From: Bathynomus jamesi
Lineage: Eukaryota > Arthropoda > Malacostraca > Isopoda > Cirolanidae
Direction of reading: 5' to 3'
Length of the DNA: 64,000 bases
NCBI GenBank assembly: GCA_023014485.1
Contig: JAJOZX010002583.1
Location: 1 to 64,000 of the forward strand
The notes below the pieces were generated by a model. That model searched no databases, was not told the DNA's origin, and was given only the letters and a program-made list of their open reading frames with translations. Position 1 is the first letter of the stretch. Every line of letters begins with the position of its first letter. Positions 11,702-22,850 of this stretch are shown piece after piece. Made by a program: the position numbers and the translations under genes.

Positions 11702-12350
11702 TTTCTAAGCTCCATGCCAGCCTCCCTCATTATAGCTCTAGCCTCCATGAATATCTGTTTAGCCATTTCTGTATTATCCACTGAACACAGCAAATCATCA
11801 ACATAAAATTTTTCCTTATGTGTTGAATAGTATTAGGATAGACTTCAGAATATTTTTTTGGGGGGGGGGGGGGGGTTTTTTGTATGGACTGCATAGTAGC
11901 TGCCAACAGAAATGGACTAGAGCTGAGGCCAAACACACTGACTTCATTCTATATGCTTGAACCTTAGGTCATTTTCCAACAAGTCTTTCGTATCCACCCC
12001 AGATACCTTACTGCATCTCTGTCCTCTGGTTTTAACTTTATCCGCAAAAAGGCTTGCTTCACATCTGCAGTCAATGCTACTCTAAAAACCTGAATCTCAG
12101 TAACAAGGAAAATAAATCTGCATTTAAATTTGGCCAGCATCCAAACGTCATTCAAGGACACACCACCTTTGTCCTTGGCTGAGCCATCAAAAACTACCCT
12201 CCGTTTGGGTAGTTTTGTCTCGCCGTACCACTGCATGGTGTGGCAGATAATGTGCCTCCTGGCTCACCAGCTCACCTTGCACCCTTTCAGCATAGCCCTC
12301 CCTTACATAACTTAGGATGGCCTCATTGTGTATTCAATTAACAACTCCTC
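11702..12350 (-). pseudogene. pol: BEL reverse transcriptase, heavily broken
   Basis: Minus-strand pieces: 11964-12236 with RRVVFDGSAKDKGGVSLNDV and LTADVKQAFLRIKL (first catalytic Asp), and 11730-11936 with FGLSSSPFLLAATM. A run of 16 G at 11860-11875, flanked by T runs, lies between SIQK and the region that should hold the YVDD box. Frame changes at the run and near 11940-11964 prevent a continuous product. Confidence 0.82.
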
Positions 12351-13091
12351 ATTTTTTCTTAGCCTGTACAATGAAGTCTCCAACCTCCGATTAGCTAGCT
12401 GAAGGTTTGAACCGGGTTTGCAAGAATCCTTCATGGTAGGCCAACTTCATAGCAACCATCTCTAAACCCAATCCCTTTTTCAAATTGCTCTAAAACATCA
12501 CTGTTCACTGTACTTGCCTGTTGTCCTTTATGCCAATGGATTCAAGTTCCCAAAACGCTTTCAAATGCCTTTCCAGACCATGGCTGTTCTCCTCAATCTT
12601 AACAAAAAGAGCTTAACTTCCATTTCATTGCAATAACTACCATGTAGCATCCAGCCTAGCTTACTTTCAATAGCTACCGGGCCTTGAGATGTGCGGACAA
12701 TATTACCAGTGATGAAGTCCCAATAATAGTCAGCTCCAATCAAAAGACTAATATCTTCTGTTCCTTCAAAATTATTATTGCCCAAATTAATCCTTTAACT
12801 TGCAATTCTTGGACACATGCCATATCTAAACAGTAGTGACTGGAGCACAAAGTTCCTCAATCTCTACAGCTTGGACCTTGATAGTTGGGACTTTGCGGTA
12901 ACAACCCTTAACCAGAACTTACATTCTTAAATTTGGTTCGGTTTTGAACGGAACCCCCAAACCCAGAAATTCTTAAATTTTCCCTCTTAAGTTCTTTAAA
13001 CTTCAATTTTCTGGAAATTCTGGTCTTAATAAAACTCACTGGCTACCACTATCAAACAACACTCTTACAGTAGCTTCTCCCTCATTCCCAA
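12351..13091 (-). pseudogene. BEL protease region, broken
   Basis: 12561-12785 carries ISLLIGADYYWDFITG and GPVAIESKLGWMLHG, the conserved end of Pao aspartic proteases. The remainder up to 13091 shows no long frame, although VRVLFDSGSQ-like codons can be read near 13040-13070. Degenerate. Confidence 0.7.
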
Positions 13092-14417
13092 TTAATAAGG
13101 CTGCAGTGTTTGCAATAATCCCCCTTTACTTTTACTCCCTTGCATAGCAGTGGCATGTGCCACTGATGCTACTTCTGGGTTCTGGGGTAGGCCTACTAGA
13201 GTGTTTTCACACAATAATGGCTGATGCCTACCATGACATTTTTTTGCACAAATTTTAAACTTACAAAACCTTGCTCTGTGACCTTTCAAAAAACATTTAA
13301 AACATGCTGTGGACTTAGTTACCCTGTCCTTTCTCTCCTCAAAGGGTAAGCCTCAGCCACCTCACATTTATATGACTTGTGGTTGCCTTCGCAAAATATG
13401 CATTCCTTGATTCCCTTTAATTTATTCTCAGAGGATCATGTAGAGCTGACTGACACTGTACCTGGGCTATTCCTTTTTGTGAAACTTTGGTGCTGTGCCT
13501 GCCTTTGTCCCCTTGTTTACCATCCCCTGTGCAAACTCAATCCCTCTCGTCTTGCTAATTCTGTGCTAAAAGACTTAACATCTGCTGAAGGGGGATGTAC
13601 ACATGTTCTGCAGAGTGTCCCCTACTTAATTCAAGCAAAATTGAGCTAGGCAATTTAGACTCCAGTGTAGGAACCAATTATACCATACTTTTCCATTCCT
13701 ACACCAAGTTGTCCAGGGACCTAGTTCTAACTTTCAAATTCATCATATAACTGCCGTAACTCCTTGACACTATTAGGATTATTAACAGGAGGTATAGCTA
13801 AAAGTGCACGAGGTGGCTTTTAAATTAAGATCTCTGGCTTACCAAACCGTTTCTTTAATATATCCCAAGCCACATTATAATTAGCCTCTGTTAATGCTAA
13901 TCCTGCTATAGTCTTTGCTGCCTCCCCTTCCAAGAGGGACTGCAAATAATTAAACTTCTCCACGCACTTAACACTTGACTAGAATGAACTGCTGATTGAA
14001 AACTGTCTGCCCATCCTTGCCATTCCTGAATACTCCGAGGAAAATGTTTTGAGTACAAGCCTCGGTAATTGAACTGCAGATCTGTTAACCTTAACTTCAC
14101 AAACACCATTTGTTGAGGGTTGTGTTTCATTATTAGACTTGGTCTCTAACTGTAGTGAGCTGCTAAACTCTTTTGCTCGGTGGCATGCTTTAATTATATC
14201 ATCAATAATCTCTTCAAAGTAAATTATGTTATTTTCTATTTCATCCTCTTCTATAAGAGCCTCAATTTTAACATTTACTTCACTTAGAGTTTCTAATATG
14301 GAAAGCTGCGCAGTCACTAAGCTTTATGGCAGAATCTATAGTGGCAATGACCTTGGTAATTAGACCTCTGTAGGCGCTTCTCCTTTTTTTAAATTTGTTC
14401 AATTCAGCTGCACTCAT
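13092..14417 (-). pseudogene. gag: BEL gag, broken
   Basis: ATG at 14417-14415 begins MSAAELNKFKKRRSAYRG, the usual start of this gag type. A shift near 14315 leads to 13979-14317 (LPRLVLKTFS, the DUF1759 signature) and another to 13906-14130. Further decayed coding follows to the zinc-knuckle ORF 13092-13289 (CKFKICAKKCHGRHQPLLC). No single frame spans it. Confidence 0.8.
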
Positions 14418-14825
14418 CTTCAATGCAAACAACAATTGGGCTCAATGCCAAATAAGCTGAATTGGCAAAAATACTTAACCAAACTGATCAAACGCAAATT
14501 TTGCTTTTTCAAATAAACTGAATTGCTTGGTTGGGGTACTGACCAACCACCAGTATGGAATACCAAATTTTCCACCAAAGTAACTGGCGCACCGAAGTCT
14601 GCAACCTTCGCCTACGAATAATAAACCAAAATTAACCAAACCGGTAAAAATGTAGGCCCAAAACAAGACAGACGAGTGGCCAAGTTTCGCAATTGGGCGA
14701 AGAAACATTCTACCCTGGGACCTTAACTCAATTATGCTCAACCCATCTAGGCCTAACTTGGGCTACAATTTGCAGAATCAGAACTTTGTCGAAAAATAGT
14801 CACTGACTCAGTTTTGGGCTAGAAT
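14418..14825 (-). other. BEL leader between LTR and gag
   Basis: Untranslated leader region of the minus-strand BEL element. Minus-strand ORF 14475-14741 shows no family signature and is treated as chance. Confidence 0.5.
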
Positions 14826-14842
14826 CCGGTTCTGAAGGACCA
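14826..14842 (-). other. BEL primer-binding site
   Basis: On the minus strand the sequence next to the 5' LTR reads TGGTCCTTCAGAACCGG after one G. It begins with TGG as tRNA-primed sites do. Confidence 0.65.
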
Positions 14843-14929
14843 CGTTATTTTTTTTATTGGGTTCAAAATCCCAGCTGAGCCGTGAACGGCCAAGCTCTGA
14901 AGGGCCAGTTCAACCTACAGCCCAAGTTA

Positions 14930-15090
14930 TAGTCCAGGCAATTTGTAGTTAGACCTGGGCAAAATTGCTTCAGAAGCTTTCTAAACTGTTTCCAGCTCAG
15001 GAACCATTGCCGAATAACATATCCAAAATCCGACAAAATTGGACCCCGGGAACACCCCCAAAAATGAAATTCAAAATGGCGGACTGGATG
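14930..15090. repeat. Left terminal inverted repeat of the nuclease element
   Basis: Pairs with 22687-22850: outer 13 bp perfect, then a spacer of different length on the two sides, then about 130 bp almost identical. Recognition sites for mobilisation would be expected here. Confidence 0.9.
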
Positions 15091-15338
15091 TTTCCTACGA
15101 AAAAAAAAATATATGTAATTTACGCTTTTATTTATAGAGATACATTTGATGCTTTTTCTTTCAGTTGTAATGTTTTAAATAATTCAACAATATACAACAC
15201 AACCAGTTATTACGCAAATATAATGTTATATAGCTTTTTACAGATTTTTATAATCAATAATACAACAATTATTTTTTTCCCAGTTTCAAGTTATGTTCAT
15301 TACAGAAGAAGTGATACCTGGTCACAAACATACAGAAA

Positions 15339-18300
15339 TTAATCCTCTTCATCACTATCATCGGATAGATTACCGGTACTTGGGTTGTTATCGCAACCAC
15401 TGATTTGGCACTCGCCACAAGCGGCTGAACAGGGCATTCCATTACGCTTGCATCCACATCTTGAAGTAGCACATTTCGTCTTGCAGGAGCAGCGGATCAT
15501 GTTGAGTAGATAATTTGGAGCTGGTGGCTTGTCGCAGGCTGTAGGGTAGTAGGAATTATTCTTTACATACCAACCCCACTGTTTTGCATCGATCTTCTCT
15601 TCTGTAGACTTCCAGATTAGTATTTGAAAGTATGTGCGAAAGCTGTGGTACTTTGTGGACGCATCGGTAGGTGGCAAACGTTCGGGTGTAACAAAAGATT
15701 TAGCTGTAGCTACCTTTTCAACTAACATTCGATGACGTAGTGCGTTAGTGGATTCAAGTGTTTTGCAGCCATACAACAGAAGCATTGCCTTTCTTCCAGC
15801 GGCTTCAATGTCAGAGTGTTGGCAACAATCAGAACAGAATGTATTTGCAACTGAACGGAGTTCAGCCACCTTCATCAGTGTGTCGAATGCTTTGGCTTTA
15901 CCGATCGAAAAAATTCTGGATGTGCTATCACAGCCCGTGAAAGCATGCACAAACAGGAGATACTTGCAGATGTCATTGCCTAACAATGATTGAATGCTGA
16001 GAATATCATACACAGGATTAGGAGATGGTCCCCGTCTTATATCGCTGCGATAGTACAACTTGAAACCACTGTCCTTGGCATGGTACAGAAGGAGAATCAG
16101 CAAGTCGGTGTCTTCCCCTATTACTGTTGTAGTTGCATTTTCTGATGAGGAAACTGCTGCACGAACGATGTCCACATCAGCATCCCCATCTGCGTTGTGA
16201 ACAGTACACCCGTGCTTCTTCAACATCTCACCTACGAGGGAAATAAATGCTTGCTTGTTGTTTTCATTAGCCAAGAAGTGTTCCTTCTGGCCAACAAACT
16301 TCATGCTTGGACTGAGATTCACATTTCTGCTTGTCTTGGTGCTGCGTCTTCTGTGGGTCATGTCCTTGATCGTAGGAGAGCTGCTGTAGCCATCAAAAAC
16401 AATGATTGCTTTTCCATATGTTTTCAGAGTGAAATCGGCATATGAGTTGGCGATGCTGTCATATGTTTCATCTTGACGCCAGGAAACACGATGTAGTAGA
16501 GATCCACCATCCAATACGTACTGGTCTGTGCACTGAATTTCTTGAACTTCTTCCATGCGTAAAGTGTCAGTGTATTTGATTATTGCATGAGCTAGCTGAG
16601 ACTTATCGGGTTTCCTCAAGATACTTCGTGATTCGAACAATGCAGGAGGATATGCACACAGTTCGTAACACATGACATCTTCAAGATTCATGTCTCCGCC
16701 AGTGGCAACAGTCATCATTCTCTGAAACAGTAGTGCAGGATCTACTTCTATATCTGAAGCATCAGTGATCACAACGGCAGAAGCAGATCCTAGTGTTTTC
16801 ACTTTGTCAGATCTTTTGGCAGAATATGTAAAGGCTTGTTTCCCAATCATTTTTACGACAATGTTCGTACCGATTGAATGCAATTGATGAACGTTAACTC
16901 CAGGATCAGCAGTTAGCCCTGTTACAATGTTGCAGAGACCCGAGGTAGAATGGAATGGGGATAAGGATTCCAGACGTTCAAGTACTTTCTTCATGTCATT
17001 ACTGTCCCTGATTTGTCTACTTCCCCTCATTTCCTTGTGCTGTTCACTACTTTCCAACAAAACTCTGGTGTATTCCTGCATTGCTAAGTTATAAGTGGAA
17101 CACAGAGGCATAGAAAAGAGCCACGTTGTCCTTTGGATGTCTGTAAATCCACTTCCGCGTGTCAGTCCGCCTCTGCTTTTCAGGGAACGCATTAGTACTT
17201 GTTCTATCACCAGGTCTGTGCCGAGTCCGGCCCATAATCTGTCGCTTCTTCTTACCACAAACTTACCTTCCTGGAACATTTTGTTAACGGCTGGATTTTC
17301 AGAAGGCAAACTTAACATTTTCTGCAGGTACAGGTATATCGATTTCAGGTAATTGTGATGTCCGGCTGCTGCAATTATGGGGATGGTCTCCAGCATAGCT
17401 TGCAAGTGCAAATCCCACGAGCCGGTTCTGTCTGCTGTTATCAAGGAACGTGCAATGTTGATCATTCGCTGATATTCCAACCAGAGTTGACTTGTTTGCG
17501 AAGTAGATTGTAGGTCAGTTTTCTTCGCATCCAAAGTGGTAGCAATCTGAGACAATGCATTCGAAGATTCCACATCCTCAACTGATTGTTTGGCGGTCAT
17601 AACATCGTCGAGCAGGTCACAAGCTTCCTTATGGAGGTCATGAGGAATTCCATCTTCATTACGAGGGAAAACGTCTGCGACTAGTAAGGTACTAAGAGCT
17701 GCATCTACTATCATATGACCACGTATCGCTCTTGAAACAGCTTTTCCAGACATCATGTGTTGCACGGCATTTGGTCCGTATATTTCTTGAAGTACTTCAG
17801 ACAATCCTGAACCATTCATAAGAGTACCGACTGCTCCCAAAAGATTCATCAGAGTGTGAAATGATCCCAGCATTAAAACAATGTCCTGCAGGTCTCTCTG
17901 TTCATTGATGATTTGGGAAGCTTTCCAGAACAAAGGCTGATCAAAGGTAATAATGCATGGGACTTTTTGATCGCGTGTTATCTTGCTCAAATATAGTAAT
18001 GTCGAAAATATGCAGGTCATGTCAGTTGGCGACATATCTATGATGGGAAGGAACGTGATCGACGCCACACACACCTGGATGTGAGACACTTGATCCACCG
18101 TGAATTGCCTGCATTGTTCCGGACCAACTTGGACCTGAACTTTCTGCTGAAGATATCTGCCAGAGAAGACTAAGTCGACTTATGGTGGCAGTGGGTACTG
18201 GAAGTTCGCGGAATGAGATGTCCCTCAGCATGCTTCTCGCGTGTCTATATTCCCTAATGTCAATGGTTGCAATCTTCTTAATGTCATTGTCACCAACATT

Positions 18301-19699
18301 ACGCCTGTGAATAGAAGGGTGGATCTTGATCTTCGGAGTTATTGCGGCAATCATACCCATTCCATGAAAGGTATTCTTCCCATCCAAAGTGCAGACATCA
18401 TGATCGACGTTATCTGCTGCTAGAAGGACTGCAGTGTTTTCATCAACAGTAAAAGAGCCAGACCCACTTGCCAGCGCCGCGTTTCTTTCGAATCTTGTTA
18501 CTTCTGCATACGACGAACAGTAACCCAGCTGATGGAGAACGTCAATAAGGTACCTTGACCTAAAGTTGTGGTGTAGCTGAACCGACAAACCGATCTGTAG
18601 TGGACATAGTAATCCTCTAGGACGGGTTGCTTGCATAATGCTCTGCCCAATTGCACCTATTTTTCTTGAAGCATCCTGTCCCGCAAATGCTTTTGATAAT
18701 AGCAATTTCAGACTGTTGGGAATGTAATCAAGAGCACTTTCTGCAGTGATGTCATTTGGAGATGGATACACATCTTTTCTAGGCGAGTCGACAGACTTGA
18801 TATCACTTCTGATTATTTTTGCAGCAGCTTCTACTAGGTAAATCTTCTGTAGCTCTATATCTATATCACATTCTTTCGACTTTTTGTGATAATCTATAAG
18901 AATTTCATTAGCTGTCTCTCGTAGTGTTACTACATCTGCCTTCCCACTTTCACCTGATATTATGATCTTGTCTCCGTAACGTTCTAAAAGCTTTCTCTTC
19001 ATGTGCCTGCGTTCGTAGACAGAGCTCTGACTTCCTTGAAGATATTCCTCCATTTTGGAAATTAGGTCTCCAATCAACAGTTGTTCATCATCATTCTCTT
19101 CCAGGTAAGCACAGGTCTGAAGGAATGCTTGGTGTTGCTCTTCATTAGTTGGTCTCCCTTTCTTCGAATCATGATCGTCGGAGGAGTATGCGCGAGGAAT
19201 GTTTTTTCCACTTCGAAAATTTACGCTGCAGGTGTGATGGTAGACACAATCTGCAGCAGGAAGATCACGAAGATAATACTCCAGACGGCCTTTTACATTA
19301 AACGACCATTCATCGCAGCGGCTTTCACAGCACCTTTTATGGTTTCGGAGAACTCTGTAGTTCTTATTTTGACATGCTCTGATTTTGGTTTGTGTTTGGA
19401 AAAAAAAAGTCCACAAAGTGAGTAGCACTGGAAAATGCGTATTCATGAAAACGAGCACTTTTCCTTGGTATTGCCTCGGCTGCGGTCTGTCGCTTCTTTA
19501 TTTCAATGGTCTTTTTATCCGTAAACCTTTTCCTACATACAACGTGAACACTTATTCCAGCTGTTGCAACAACATCGCTTCCACGGCTGCGGCTGGATGC
19601 ATTTATACCATCTGCTCCTTTTTGCGAGATGTGAACCACTTCCTGTCCGCTGTCCAATTTCTCCTTACAAATCACGCACAATTCTTCAGGGGTCTGCAT
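15339..19699 (-). pseudogene. FEN1/XPG-like nuclease with CXC tail (element-encoded)
   Basis: About 1,450 residues over three frames. The N-terminal part (ATG 19699) has a Cys/His cluster CVICKEKL...HVVCRKRFT. The middle frame starts near 19400 after a shift at a T8 run; the last frame (to 15339) starts near 18070 after a shift in a GT run. The C-terminal 400 residues carry FEN/XPG-like acidic motifs: VLDGGSLLH (about 16510), VFDGYSSSPTIK followed by HRRR (about 16393), GDADVDIVRAA (about 16180), GEDTDLLILLL (about 16108) and TGCDSTSRIFSIGKAKAF (about 15930). Spacing of about 73, 22 and 59 residues between the last four matches FEN1 well. It ends with CSCKTKC...CGCKRNG...C, a tesmin/TSO1-like CXC pattern. 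Two simple-run frameshifts make this copy probably dead. Confidence 0.75.
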
Positions 19700-19877
19700 T
19701 CTTGAAGGCGGACGCACACCGAGTCAGCCGTACACCGAGTCAGTCTGAAACAGAAAACACAAATTAATAAACTGTGTTGCAGTATTTAAAAGGAGTACAT
19801 AATAACAGTTTTAAAGAAAATGACAAGCACAAATACGCAGATTTGATAGTGGGTAGTAGGAATTAAAGAGTTGTATA
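19700..19877 (-). other. Possible 3' splice site upstream of the nuclease ORF
   Basis: On the minus strand a pyrimidine-rich TTTTCTGTTTCAG precedes the coding region at about 19745-19757. If used, a first exon lies further upstream and the nested 19881-22446 transposon sits in an intron or leader. Inference only. Confidence 0.35.
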
Positions 19878-19880
19878 TAA

Positions 19881-22446
19881 CACTAGGCAACAAATTTCAA
19901 CTTTTTTTTTGTTACAGACACGTGAACTACTGATTCCTACTAAAGCGGTGATGCTGATTTCAGATCTGATATCAAAATTTCTCTATCACGTCCAGATTTT
20001 GTGTAACCGAAAACCCCTATTTTTCATTTTTTTTCTCACCCGCTTCTATTACGAAAGCCGTCTAAGCTACTTTTCCGTGCCACGTTTTATGTTAAGCATA
20101 CTTAAATAATTAGTGAACAGGGATGTCTTTCCTCTTTTATTCTGGCTTAAGACAGAGAGCGGAATTCCGCTGGCGGAGTTACCACCCCTGCGCCCAACCA
20201 TCCACCCAAAGCGCGTTAGTATTTTGTTGTTACTACTGAAAGGCAAATTCCTGTTCTTAAGTGAAACTTTGGTGTGTCCTCTTCCTTTGTCGCTTGTAGG
20301 ATGACGAGCTCTCCTTCTGCAGGAACCAACAATAATCTCCCATCATATTTGGGTTGAAATTACCTTGGTATCTGTTTTCCATAACTGAGATCTGTTGGTG
20401 GAAGCGCTCACCATGCTCGTCACTTACAGCCCCAAGGTTGGCCGGGAAGAAGTCAAGATGAGAATGTAAAAAATGAATTTTCAAAGACATTCTGCATCCC
20501 ATTATTTCATAAGATTTAAGCATGTTTTCTACGAGTTTACGGTGGTTTTCAGCTTTGTGGTTTCCAAGAAAATTTTTGACAACTTCATCGAAAGATGTCC
20601 ATGCTCCTAGTTCATTCTCATTTAGGTTAGATGGAAACGATGAGTCGTGGATGACACTGCGGATCTGTGGTCCAGTGAAAACTCCAGCTTCTAGCTTAGC
20701 ATCTGTCAATATTCCTTTGAATTTATCCTTTAAATATTGGAAACCACTACCTTGATGATCCATACCCTTCACGAAATTTTTCATAAGGCCAAGTTTAATG
20801 TGAAGTGGTGGAAGATGTACTTTCTGAGGGTCAATAAGTGCTGGGTGTTTCACATTGTATTTACCAAAACATGTTCAGTTCTAGATGGCCAATCATGTTT
20901 TTTGTAGTGGTTCTTGTCATCTCTGCTGTTCCATAGACACAAAAAGCACATATGCTTTGTGTAGCCCAACTGTAACCCAAGAAGTAATGATACAACTTTA
21001 AGGTCGCCACAAATATTCCATGTGTGGTCCTTATATTTGATGAGTCTTAGCAGCAGTTTCATCGATTCATAAGTCTCATTAAGGCCAGTGGCATGTGCTA
21101 CAGGTATTGAAGGTTTTTCATTGCCGTTGTGCAGTAATACAGCTTTAAGGCTAGCTTTACTAGAGTCAATGAACAGTCTCCATTTTTTTGGATCATAGCG
21201 ACAGCCAATCCCTTGCATCAGACCACAGATATCGTGGCAGAAACAAACGTTTTCTTCCTGTAAGTAAAATGATGAAAACTGCAAATGGCGATGGCGGAAA
21301 TGGGAAACTTTGGTGTTTGGTTGGAGAAGATTAAATTCTTGAAGTCTTGAACCAAGCAACTCTGCCTTTTCTTTTGGTAATTCCAAATCGCGCACTAAGT
21401 CATTTAACTCCGCTTGACTTAACAAATGTGGGGAAATATTTGCATCTGGAACATATATGCCATCTTTCCCTGTTTCTATATCACTAGCAGAATCTTCAGA
21501 TGAACTGCTGTCTGTTATCGTTGCTGGTGGAACTGGTGGTGGATTTGTTTCATCATGTGGTACTGGTTTCATTGCTGATTCGCAGTTTGGGTACGTGATC
21601 TTTGATTTGTTTTTCTTTGTGAAACCAGCAATCTTTGTCAAACAAAAATAGCAATCATTGAAGTGATTTTTCGGCTCACGCCAAACCATGGGGACTGAGA
21701 ACGGCATAGCTTTTCTTTTACCATTCATCCAAGCTATTAACATTGCATTGCACTGTGCACAGCAAATATGTGGTGCCCAGTCCCTCTGTTGGTCTCCTAA
21801 CTTACAGTCAAAATAACACTTGTAGGCAAGTTTAATCTTTGTTGTTATGTTTCTACGTTGTGGCTTAGGTGTATATTGTCCACAGACAAAGCAGAAGTTG
21901 TCTGGGTGATTTACACAAGCACGTCTATTTGATGCCATTTTTAATTACTATACAATATCTGAAAAAACGTAGAAAGTAATTATTACGATGTGCAAAATAA
22001 AAAGAAATACACACCGTAGTACAAAACAAATGCTATAAAAACACACAAGTCACCACAACCTGTCACTTGCTCATCAGCAGAGAGCTTCAACAACCGTTCT
22101 GCTTGACTGTCACGTAGCGACTGACCGTTGGGCCGTTGCCCGTTACTATGCTCTTGACTCAGTGTTGCCAACTCGGGATAAATTTTATTTATCAAAATTG
22201 TTCGAATTTGTATATAGTTGGCAAAAAAAATTGCTTTAACCTTGAAAAGCAAGTTTCATATTACTGGCATTAAGCCGATTAAAACCAAAATCTGGACGTG
22301 GTAGAAAATTTTACTAAAAGTGATTTGCATTTTACACAAAATCTAGACGTGATAGAAAAATCTAATTATAGATTTGAAATCAGCATACCAAAATTAGCTA
22401 GGAGCAACTATTTGGTCTTCTGTAACAAAATCTTTGTTGCCTAGTG
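19881..22446 (-). mobile_element. CACTR-ended DNA transposon, copy 1 (nested)
   Basis: Ends CACTAGGCAACAAA and, at the right, TTTGTTGCCTAGTG; TAA is duplicated at 19878-19880 and 22447-22449. Subterminal inverted similarity continues inward (TATCACGTC(C/T)AGATTTT and ATGCTGATTTCA on both sides). It encodes the transposase-like gene 20257-21938. It shares termini, 3-bp TWA duplications and protein with copies at 24526, 27293 and 42029. CACTA/G ends plus a 3-bp duplication suggest the CACTA/Mirage/Chapaev group (inference). Confidence 0.9.
20257..21938 (-). pseudogene. Candidate transposase, copy 1, one frameshift
   Basis: ATG at 21938. 20850-21938 (362 residues) covers the N-terminal Cys pairs (FCFVCG, CCAQC, CYFC), the acidic linker, LFIDSSKASLKAVLLHNG and ICGDLKVVSLLLG...CFLCLWNSR. 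It ends at an ATGTGA where a one-base shift passes to 20257-20853 (198 residues) with LPPLHIKLGLMKNFVKG and SDEHGERFHQ. Colinear with the intact 561-residue protein at 24938-26623. The shift makes the copy inactive unless bypassed. Confidence 0.85.
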
Positions 22447-22449
22447 TAA

Positions 22450-22686
22450 TATAAGTTTATAAAGATGTAGCAATGTCCATTCTCACATACACTCCATACA
22501 GTATATTTTATTTACATTACGTGACGTCATAGTTTAATACTAGCCGCCTAATACAATTTTTAGTGTCATATAGGTTAATTTAGAAACGAAAATGTGTTTT
22601 AAAACATTTTACTGATCAAGAAAAACGTCATAACTCTCTCTACAAAGCGAAATTAAAATTTATTGTATTTCGTAGGAAACTGCCAG
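22450..22686 (-). promoter_or_regulatory. Possible promoter region of the nuclease element
   Basis: Between the nested transposon and the right inverted repeat, upstream of the nuclease gene once the nested copy is removed. It contains the palindromic CRE-like word TGACGTCA (about 22522-22529) in an AT-rich context. No TATA position is certain. Confidence 0.25.
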
Positions 22687-22850
22687 TCCGCCATTTTGAA
22701 TTTCATTTTTGGGGGTGTTCCCGGGGTCCAATTTTGTCGGATTTTGGATATGTTATTCTGCAATGGTTCCTGAGCTGGAAACAGTTTAGAAAGCTTCTGA
22801 AGCAATTTTGCCCAGGTTGAAGCTATTTTTGCTCTAGATTGCCTGGACTA
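22687..22850. repeat. Right terminal inverted repeat of the nuclease element
   Basis: Inverted partner of 14930-15090. The outer end GCCTGGACTA is followed by the TTA duplication and then resumed BEL LTR sequence. Confidence 0.9.

Larger units (their letters stand above)
14930..22850 (-). mobile_element. Inverted-repeat DNA element with FEN/XPG-like nuclease gene
   Basis: Termini TAGTCCAGGCAAT (14930-14942) and its complement (22838-22850). After a short divergent spacer the ends continue as near-identical inverted repeats of about 130 bp (about 14959-15090 and 22687-22818; both contain TTCAAAATGGCGGACTGG or its complement). TTA is duplicated at 14927-14929 and 22851-22853. Contents on the minus strand: one large gene (15339-19699), a nested 2.6-kb transposon (19881-22446), then a possible promoter. 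No DDE, tyrosine or HUH transposase is recognisable apart from the nested element's own protein. Superfamily not assigned. Confidence 0.9.

Noticed and set aside
20257..21938. Nuclease element and the CACTR transposon as one two-gene element
   Set aside because: The inner gene has its own CACTAGGCAAC ends and TAA duplication, and occurs alone at 24526 and 42029.
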